Shown here: positions 7,467 through 11,107 of the stretch, piece after piece
How the letters are laid out: each line of letters starts with the position of its first letter
Position numbering within the stretch: the stretch's first letter is position 1
From: JAENVT01 sp031370825
GTDB lineage: Bacteria > Actinomycetota > Acidimicrobiia > Acidimicrobiales > Ilumatobacteraceae
Assembly: GCA_031370825.1 (NCBI GenBank)
Contig: JANMRB010000041.1
Location: 1 to 11,107 of the forward strand
Direction: 5' to 3'
DNA length: 11,107 nucleotides
Notes under the pieces: generated by a model
Told to the model about the DNA's origin: nothing
Database searches by the model: none
What the model saw: only the letters and a program-made list of their open reading frames with translations
Position numbers and translations under genes: made by a program

Positions 7467-7702
7467 TCGCTTCTCAATTGGTCGGGGTCATTGATCTTGT
7501 ACGCGCCCGTCATCGCTCCGGCGAATTCGGCGAGGACGTCGTGTTCTCGTTGAAGGACGACCCTTCCCGCCCCGTCAGCATGTGCGACGACGCGGTCGCC
7601 GATTTCGAGGCCCGCGGCACGCAATGCGTCTGCTGGGATCGTGATCTGGTGCTTGGAACTGATCCGGGTTGCACCCCGCCGACGGTTCTTTACATCAGTC
7701 AT
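7457..7702 (-). CDS. vapB: AbrB/MazE-type antitoxin (VapB), module 1
   Basis: This 81-residue protein has a swapped-hairpin AbrB-like DNA-binding domain at about residues 13-55 (TRISSKHQITIPADALRAAG, then GDRVVAHAD and GRVVLQ). The C-terminal tail (DVLAEFAGAMTGAYKINDPDQLRSEWD) is probably the toxin-binding segment. It should neutralise the downstream PIN toxin and repress its own operon. ATG 7702 begins the recognisable domain. No Shine-Dalgarno is present, and a TACCTT box 7 nt upstream suggests leaderless initiation. A 25-bp inverted repeat spans the start codon and is the likely operator. A longer upstream frame (to 7894) is low-complexity Arg/Ser/Cys shadow and was not used. Confidence 0.85.
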   Translation of the reverse strand: MTDVKNRRRGATRISSKHQITIPADALRAAGLEIGDRVVAHADGAGRVVLQREHDVLAEFAGAMTGAYKINDPDQLRSEWD

Positions 7703-7712
7703 GATTGTAAAG
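7688..7712. promoter_or_regulatory. Inverted repeat spanning the vapB start: probable VapBC operator (module 1)
   Basis: CTTTACA (7688-7694) and TGTAAAG (7706-7712) form perfect 7-bp arms separated by 11 bp, centred on the vapB start codon (7700-7702). A nested ATCA/TGAT pair (7694-7697, 7702-7705) shares nearly the same centre. The arms overlap the proposed -10 box at 7710-7715. Type II antitoxins commonly autorepress by binding such repeats; that role is inferred here. Confidence 0.55.
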
Positions 7713-8354
7713 GTACCGGAATGAGGCGGGTCGATGCAACCGGCGCGCGACCACGTCACGCCCCCGACGGTGGAAACGCACGGCGCAGCAGTTCGGCACC
7801 TCTCCGGCCGACATGTCGGGCTCGGCGAGGCGCCGCGACGCTTCCTCGACGGTGAACAGCCCGCGTTCGAGACAGTCCCGCACGATGACCTCAAGGTCCG
7901 AGGCCGCTACGTCGGGCGCCACGTCGATGACGGTTCGCAGCGCGGTCGTGCACCGGATGCCGTCGACCGTGGTGATATCCGTTTCTGGAACATCGTCCCG
8001 ATGGATGACGACCTCATTCTCACCGAGCCACATCCGCTCGGTGAGCAGCCCGTTGCCGTCCACTCCCAGAGGCTCGACGAGCGTAAGGCTCGCATCAGGC
8101 CCATCCTCGTCGAAACGACAACCGCACGACATCAGCTGGCAACCGCACGCCGGGCATCGCTGAAGGTCGCAACCGGGGTGGTGCCAGCCACCGCGAATGA
8201 CCCCACAGTCACCGCACCGATCGCCGCTCGCACGCCGGTCGGGCTCGTCGCCGAACGGAATCAGGTCGAAGCGACGCCTCTTCCGATGAAAGGCACTGAC
8301 GGTGCACGAGATGGCCGTCGTCATCTCACCATCGCACCAGCTGCAGACGGCCAT
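7695..8354 (-). CDS. Zinc-ribbon protein with AbiEi-like C-terminal segment, probably frameshifted near its 3' end
   Basis: As read, this is a 219-residue protein. The N-terminal half is Cys-rich: CSWC (4,7), Cys17, CGDC (47,50), Cys62, CPAC (67,70), Cys72, Cys77 and Cys79, ending in LMSCGCRFDEDG, a pattern I associate with uncharacterised actinobacterial zinc-ribbon proteins. Residues 115-180 (VVIHRDDVPETDITTVDGIRCTTALRTVIDVA to RRLAEPD) resemble the segment of AbiEi/DUF559-type proteins that precedes a nuclease domain; no nuclease follows. After Met181 (codon at 7812-7814) the sequence turns Arg/Cys/His-rich and runs into vapB. Another frame there reads GRRGAELLRRAFPPSGA and stops at 7756, a more natural ending. 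A single-base loss near 7809-7814 is likely. ATG 8354 matches the CxWC start. The frame is open up to an ATG at 8636 overlapping the vapC stop, but codon use there looks non-coding. No function is known. Confidence 0.65.
   Translation of the reverse strand: MAVCSWCDGEMTTAISCTVSAFHRKRRRFDLIPFGDEPDRRASGDRCGDCGVIRGGWHHPGCDLQRCPACGCQLMSCGCRFDEDGPDASLTLVEPLGVDGNGLLTERMWLGENEVVIHRDDVPETDITTVDGIRCTTALRTVIDVAPDVAASDLEVIVRDCLERGLFTVEEASRRLAEPDMSAGEVPNCCAVRFHRRGRDVVARRLHRPASFRYLYNHD
7710..7715 (-). promoter_or_regulatory. -10 box (TACCTT) for vapBC module 1, leaderless arrangement
   Basis: TACCTT on the minus strand fits TANNNT and leaves 7 nt before the vapB ATG at 7702. A better-looking TACAAT (7704-7709) lies only 1 nt from the ATG, which would put transcription start inside the gene, so TACCTT is preferred. 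No -35 is evident. Confidence 0.35.
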
Positions 8355-8632
8355 CAGGCCACGCCCTGTGGGTCGGGACTGTCGGCCGGCCACAGCGCCG
8401 AACAATCGGAACGGTCTTCTGGCAATTGCGGTTGATCGCTGTGCATGCTGCAGTCCCTTGGTCGATCGGTGGATCTGACGGGGACAGCGGTCCCGAGGCG
8501 CCGCACGGCGCTTCCGAGACCATATCGGCGCTCCCCTCATGCGACACCCGAAGGTCGGCTGCGAGCAGTGCCAGTCGCCCGATTTCCCGGCCCAGTCAAG
8601 AAAGAGTTGCAAGGGACCGATGGCTTCGACTC
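8355..8632. other. 278-bp region between vapC module 2 and the zinc-ribbon gene
   Basis: I see no convincing separate gene here. The zinc-ribbon frame is open across it from ATG 8636, which overlaps the vapC stop as ATGA. However, the implied 94 residues use rare AGA, AGG and ATA codons and match nothing I recognise. Two adjacent hairpins lie at 8481-8514. No tRNA cloverleaf or T-loop motif was found. Confidence 0.4.
8481..8514 (-). terminator. Tandem hairpins downstream of vapC module 2 (terminator-like, no U-tract)
   Basis: The first hairpin pairs GGGAC (8481-8485) with GTCCC (8490-8494) around a 4-nt loop. The second, directly adjoining, pairs GAGGCGCC (8495-8502) with GGCGCTTC (8507-8514) around GCAC, 8 bp with one G-U wobble. 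They lie 119 nt beyond the vapC stop in transcription direction. No T-run follows on either strand, so a role in termination or 3'-end stabilisation is tentative. Confidence 0.3.
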
Positions 8633-9013
8633 TCATACCCCGACGATGTCGATCAGGTGCTCGATCCCGACGAGGTCTGCGGCGTTGCGGGTGTAGAGGC
8701 GGGCACCGTGGGCGTGCGCTGTCGCTGCGATCAGCAGGTCCATCACCCGCGAGCGCGGTTGGCGGCCGGTGCCGGCAACTGCGGCAGCGAGTTGTCCATA
8801 ACTGACCGCCACCGCGTCGTCGACCGGGAGTGCGTCGAACTTGCGTTGGAGATCCGACAGCCTTCGAAGTCGTTCGGCTCGGATAGCCCCGTCAGAGGTG
8901 ACGAGTACGCCGAAATGCAACTCCGCGAGCGAGGCGGCGCTGATCGCAAGTTCCCCTTCCAGCTCGGGCACGTCGGTGGCGAGCAACACACTGGTGTCAA
9001 GAATCGCCTTCAT
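8633..9013 (-). CDS. vapC: PIN-domain ribonuclease toxin (VapC family), module 2
   Basis: This 126-residue protein is a compact PIN-domain toxin with all four expected acidic residues: Asp6 (MKAILDTSVLLA), Glu31 (ASLAELHFG), Asp92 (SRVMDLLIAATAHAHG) and Asp113 (TRNAADLVG). It is predicted to be a Mg2+-dependent RNase held inactive by the Phd-like antitoxin encoded just upstream. ATG 9013 begins the canonical MKAILDTSVLL motif and has GGGAG 7 nt upstream; the 12-codon extension to 9049 is inside the antitoxin gene and lacks support. It overlaps the antitoxin gene by 17 bp. It is unlike the module 1 toxin in length and sequence, so the two are not recent duplicates. Confidence 0.9.
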   Translation of the reverse strand: MKAILDTSVLLATDVPELEGELAISAASLAELHFGVLVTSDGAIRAERLRRLSDLQRKFDALPVDDAVAVSYGQLAAAVAGTGRQPRSRVMDLLIAATAHAHGARLYTRNAADLVGIEHLIDIVGV

Positions 9014-9260
9014 CGCCGCGCTCCCACGGATTCGCGACGGACTGATCAATCAGGTCACGGTCGCGGTCCCAGTCCGGGTCGGGTCGGCCGACGAACAGGT
9101 CGGCGACGTCGACCCATCTCTGCCATCGCCTCGGAGCCGCAGGAACCATGCGAGCGGCGAGACGGCCAGCGACCGTGATCTCAATCTCCTCTCCGTCCTC
9201 GACCCGTCGCACGAGGTCAGACGCGTCCTGACGAAGTTCTCGGAGGCCAACAGTGGTCAT
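8997..9260 (-). CDS. vapB: Phd/YefM-type antitoxin, module 2
   Basis: This 87-residue protein has a Phd/YefM DNA-binding domain at about residues 1-45 (TVGLRELRQDASDLVRRVED, then GEEIEITVAGRLAARMVP). An acidic, Trp-containing tail follows (VDVADLFVGRPDPDWDRDRDLID), which probably wraps the PIN toxin. It should repress its own promoter together with the toxin. ATG 9260 starts the family motif MTTVGLRELR. There is no Shine-Dalgarno, but a TATTAT box ends 7 nt upstream, implying a leaderless mRNA. A 14-bp inverted repeat abuts that box. The antitoxin fold differs from module 1 (Phd versus AbrB), so cross-neutralisation between modules is unlikely. Confidence 0.88.
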   Translation of the reverse strand: MTTVGLRELRQDASDLVRRVEDGEEIEITVAGRLAARMVPAAPRRWQRWVDVADLFVGRPDPDWDRDRDLIDQSVANPWERGDEGDS

Positions 9261-9267
9261 CCCGCAG

Positions 9268-9273
9268 ATAATA
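9268..9273 (-). promoter_or_regulatory. -10 box (TATTAT) for vapBC module 2, leaderless arrangement
   Basis: TATTAT on the minus strand is a near-consensus -10 element, followed by CTGCGGG (7 nt) and the antitoxin ATG at 9260. Transcription would start at or one base before the ATG. No good -35 is visible 17 nt upstream. Confidence 0.6.
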
Positions 9274-9285
9274 GCACAAGTGCTA
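9272..9285. promoter_or_regulatory. Inverted repeat TAGCAC-aa-GTGCTA at the vapBC module 2 promoter (probable operator)
   Basis: Perfect 6-bp arms (9272-9277, 9280-9285) with a 2-bp spacer overlap the upstream edge of the TATTAT -10 box. The position is ideal for autorepression by the Phd-type antitoxin, whose family binds short palindromes of this kind. Its sequence is unrelated to the module 1 repeat at 7688-7712. Confidence 0.55.
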
Positions 9286-9392
9286 CGTCTTTGGCGACGG
9301 CCATAAGCTGTGCCGATCGTGGAATCGAAGAACGAAACCACTACATCGACACCGTCGAGCGGTTGGGCGGCGGATCATCGGTCGTGTTGTGC

Positions 9393-9398
9393 GATGAT
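9393..9398 (+). promoter_or_regulatory. Weak -10-like box (GATGAT) before the nitrile hydratase beta gene
   Basis: GATGAT differs from TATGAT only at the first base and leaves 7 nt before the GTG at 9406, again matching a leaderless start. The match is weak and no -35 stands out, so this is tentative. The true promoter may lie elsewhere in the 145-bp divergent region 9261-9405. Confidence 0.25.
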
Positions 9399-9405
9399 CG
9401 TGGGC

Positions 9406-9987
9406 GTGGACAGCGTGCACGATCTTGGCGGGATGCATGGGTTCGGCCCGGTGGCCGTCGAGGTTGACGAGCCGCTGTTCCATGCGCCTTGGGAGGGGCG
9501 GGTGTGGAGGCTGCTCGCGGCGGTGATGGGAAGTACGACCATCGATCGGTTCCGCTACACCATTGAGCAGATGCCACCGGCTGAGTATCTGGCAGCGAGC
9601 TACTACGAGCGCTGGCTGTGGGCGATCGAGCATCTTGCCGCCGAGCAGGGGATCCTCGACGGCACCGACCGACCGGCACGCGTCGCGCGCCCGTCGCCTT
9701 CGACCCCGACATGGGCGGGACGTTTTAATAGGGGCGACCGCGTGAGAGTGGGGAATCCGGTTACGTCGGGCCACACACGAGTGCCGCGCTATCTGCGCCG
9801 GCACCTCGGCCGCGTCGAACGCATCGCCTTCGCGTGGCCGAACCCGGGTGAGTCGGCGGCCACTGGCATCTATGGCGAAGCCGAGCTGGTGTACACCGTC
9901 TCTTTCGCCGCGGCCGACCTGTTCGGTCCGGCCGCCGATCACAGCGTCACAGCGGACCTCGCCGAGAGCGACCTGGAGGAACCATGA
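9406..9987 (+). CDS. nthB: Nitrile hydratase subunit beta
   Basis: This 193-residue protein partners the alpha subunit to form nitrile hydratase (nitrile to amide). The family N-terminus DSVHDLGGMHGFGPV is evident, followed by FRYTIEQMPPAEYLAASYYERWLWAIEHL (Arg48/Arg50 in the region of a conserved claw-contacting arginine). After a linker the SH3-like C-terminal domain follows (FNRGDRVRV at 107-115, GHTRVPRYLRRHLGRVE at 122-138). GTG 9406 is chosen because it gives VDSVHDLGG, aligning with the usual MDGVHDLGG start; ATG 9394 is 4 codons upstream and GTG 9310 further still. At 193 residues it is shorter than the usual 220-235, with the loss apparently in the interdomain linker. It overlaps the alpha gene as ATGA with GGAGG (9975-9979) upstream, so expression is coupled. 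Confidence 0.9.
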   Translation: MDSVHDLGGMHGFGPVAVEVDEPLFHAPWEGRVWRLLAAVMGSTTIDRFRYTIEQMPPAEYLAASYYERWLWAIEHLAAEQGILDGTDRPARVARPSPSTPTWAGRFNRGDRVRVGNPVTSGHTRVPRYLRRHLGRVERIAFAWPNPGESAATGIYGEAELVYTVSFAAADLFGPAADHSVTADLAESDLEEP

Positions 9988-10565
9988 GCGACCTGACGCC
10001 CGCAGAGCGCGCCGAGATCTTGGAGCGCCACCTCCAGGACCATGGCCATGTCCACCCCGGCGAGGTCGACGCCGCGATTGCCGCCGCCGAAGCTGCATCG
10101 GATGACGGCCCGAGCCCGGCGCTCGGCGCCCGCGTCGTCGCCAGGGCATGGGTCGATGCCGACTTCCGCGACCGATTGCTCACTGACCCGGTCGACACGA
10201 TCAGCGAGTACCAGCCCCAGACCGTGCCGATTGCCGTGCTTGAGGACACCGCTTCCGTGCACAATGTGATCGTCTGTACCCTGTGCTCGTGCTATCCGAG
10301 CGGCCTCCTCGGCAACCCGCCAGCTTGGTACAAGAGCTTCGAGTATCGCACTCGCGTGGTGCGCGAACCGCGTGCGGTGCTCGCCGAGTTCGGAGTCGAG
10401 ATCGACGCAGACGTGGAGTTGCGCGTCCACGACTCCACCGCCGAGCAACGGTACCTGGTGCTTCCTCTGCGTCCCGCCGGAACCGACGACTGGGACGAGC
10501 AGCAGCTCGCCAGCCTCGTCACACGCAACGCAATGATCGGCACCGGGTTCCCCCTCCCGCCGTGA
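9984..10565 (+). CDS. nthA: Nitrile hydratase subunit alpha, cobalt type
   Basis: This 193-residue catalytic subunit carries the metal claw VCTLCSCYP with Cys98, Cys101, Ser102 and Cys103. Thr99 and Tyr104 are the residues typical of cobalt-type enzymes; iron-type enzymes have VCSLCSCT. Downstream, WYKSFEYRTRVVREPRAVLAEFG is the classic family block. The claw is followed by SGLLG where most relatives have WPVLG, a local divergence near the active site. The beta-then-alpha order also fits cobalt-type operons such as those of Rhodococcus rhodochrous J1. ATG 9984 overlaps the beta stop (ATGA). No p14K-like activator gene, usually needed for cobalt insertion and cysteine oxidation, follows; the next genes are on the other strand. 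The role is presumably nitrile or cyanide-derivative catabolism in the cytoplasm. Confidence 0.93.
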   Translation: MSDLTPAERAEILERHLQDHGHVHPGEVDAAIAAAEAASDDGPSPALGARVVARAWVDADFRDRLLTDPVDTISEYQPQTVPIAVLEDTASVHNVIVCTLCSCYPSGLLGNPPAWYKSFEYRTRVVREPRAVLAEFGVEIDADVELRVHDSTAEQRYLVLPLRPAGTDDWDEQQLASLVTRNAMIGTGFPLPP

Positions 10566-10593
10566 CCCGGGGTGCTGGTCGACTCGGACACGG

Positions 10594-10815
10594 TCACCGC
10601 AACTGGTGGACTCCGGACAGACGAAGGCGTGGCGTGTTGTTCGTGTGGTGACGTCCGTCAGCGGTCCATGTGGACTCCTGCTCCACATCGGCAGTCACGA
10701 CCACACCGATCGAACCCCGCCCGAGGCTGACCTCGCGCACTCCTGACGTCGGGTCGTGCCAGAGCGCCACGACACGCGACGGCTTCGTGCCCGGCGGCCG
10801 CGAGCGGGCGACCAT
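10594..10815 (-). CDS. Small hypothetical protein (uncertain)
   Basis: This 73-residue frame starts at ATG 10815 and faces the end of the nitrile hydratase alpha gene, 28 bp away. The translation (KPSRVVALWHDPTSGVREVS, then GRGSIGVVVTADV) looks beta-rich and non-repetitive, and its third codon positions are strongly G/C, as in real genes here. No domain is recognised and there is no Shine-Dalgarno or clear -10 box; an in-frame TGA lies 8 codons upstream. It fills what would otherwise be a 280-bp gap. It may be a genuine small protein or a chance frame. Confidence 0.35.
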   Translation of the reverse strand: MVARSRPPGTKPSRVVALWHDPTSGVREVSLGRGSIGVVVTADVEQESTWTADGRHHTNNTPRLRLSGVHQLR

Positions 10816-10845
10816 GCCGTACGAGGTCAGCCGCGGTCAATGCGG

Positions 10846-11100
10846 TCAGGTGGTGGAGTCATTTCCGATGTTGACCGGCACCGCCTCGGCGGCTCGGCCG
10901 CGCTGCACGAGGCGAACGATCGCGAGCACGATGACTCCGGCGCCTGGGATGATCCAGGGCGGAATTATCACGGTGGCGACGACCGCGCCGATCGTCGCAC
11001 GGTTGCCGATGTGCCGGCGCCAACGCCACGCGGCGACGAGGAGCAGCGCGGCCGCGGCCGCGTACCAGACCGAGGAGTTGGCGAGCGAGTGATCGGCCAC
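10846..11100 (-). CDS. Small two-helix membrane protein of unknown function (possibly truncated by window end)
   Basis: This 84-residue protein has two hydrophobic segments, VWYAAAAALLLVAAW (about residues 11-25) and ATIGAVVATVIIPPWIIPG leading into VIVLAIVRLV (about 35-64). They are separated by a basic loop WRWRRHIGNR and followed by RGRAAEAVPVNIGNDSTT. Positive charges in the loop and after helix 2 suggest the loop is cytoplasmic. GTG 11100 is the only start in the window, but the frame stays open to the edge at 11107, so the true start may lie outside. The family is not recognised. It would be transcribed toward the small frame at 10815. Confidence 0.6.
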   Translation of the reverse strand: MADHSLANSSVWYAAAAALLLVAAWRWRRHIGNRATIGAVVATVIIPPWIIPGAGVIVLAIVRLVQRGRAAEAVPVNIGNDSTT

Positions 11101-11107
11101 GTCGGGA

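Noticed and set aside
7734..8435. Plus-strand 233-codon frame opposite the zinc-ribbon gene
   Set aside because: The minus strand carries the coherent Cys-motif and AbiEi-like segments; the plus-strand translation shows no domain.
8520..8640. Possible tRNA or attachment site between vapC module 2 and the zinc-ribbon gene
   Set aside because: No T-loop GGTTCRA motif or cloverleaf could be drawn on either strand, and no integrase is nearby.
9966..9995. 10-bp direct repeat GAGCGACCTG at 9966-9975 and 9986-9995 across the nthB/nthA junction
   Set aside because: Both copies are coding (ESDLEE and MSDLT) and short; probably chance or local codon similarity.
9283..10149. Minus-strand 288-codon frame opposite nitrile hydratase
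   Set aside because: Arg/His-rich translation antisense to two clearly recognised subunits.
2592..10565. Idea that the NRAMP transporter supplies cobalt to the nitrile hydratase
   Set aside because: The two lie in separate, oppositely oriented units several kb apart, and cobalt-type clusters usually use NiCoT transporters; nothing in the sequence links them.

Overview
This is high-GC bacterial DNA (visually about 63-65% GC, strongly G/C-biased third codon positions) and most likely actinobacterial. Supporting signs are GTG starts, several apparently leaderless start codons placed 6-7 nt after a TANNNT box, a GH65/beta-phosphoglucomutase pair of the Rv3400-Rv3401 type known from mycobacteria, and a zinc-ribbon protein type I associate with Actinobacteria. 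An acidimicrobial (Ilumatobacter-like) source is a reasonable guess, but the sequence does not settle it.

Region 1 (1-1570, + strand): the 3' end of a pyruvate:ferredoxin oxidoreductase gene (nifJ), translationally coupled by an ATGA overlap to a dihydroorotate-dehydrogenase-like flavoprotein.

Region 2 (6987 down to 1579, - strand): a compact four-gene unit. In transcription order it holds a beta-phosphoglucomutase-like HAD enzyme, a GH65 disaccharide phosphorylase (ATGA overlap), an atypical NRAMP-family transporter (TAGTG overlap) and a CorA-type Mg2+ channel (41-nt gap). The first two should turn an alpha-glucosyl disaccharide plus phosphate into beta-glucose-1-phosphate and then glucose-6-phosphate. 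The last two handle divalent cations. The NRAMP protein lacks the DPGN asparagine and the TM6 methionine of classical transition-metal NRAMPs. A leaderless promoter with a palindrome over its -35 region lies directly upstream.

Region 3 (9260 down to 7053, - strand): an accessory stretch with two type II toxin-antitoxin modules, an AbrB/VapB-PIN pair (7702-7053) and a Phd/YefM-PIN pair (9260-8633). Each has an inverted repeat at its promoter that looks like an autoregulatory operator. Between them lies a zinc-ribbon protein with an AbiEi-like tail whose last ~17 codons appear to be out of frame.

Region 4 (9406-10565, + strand): a nitrile hydratase in beta-alpha order, with the cobalt-type claw motif CTLCSC and an ATGA overlap. 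No activator gene is adjacent.

Region 5 (10566-11107): a small uncertain ORF and a two-helix membrane protein, both on the minus strand, reaching the window edge.

There is no rRNA, tRNA, CRISPR array or IS element that I can recognise. I do not see a convincing wholly new system. The best leads are the metal-transporter/disaccharide-phosphorylase operon, the frameshifted zinc-ribbon gene inside the toxin-antitoxin cluster, and the paired operator and leaderless promoter architecture.
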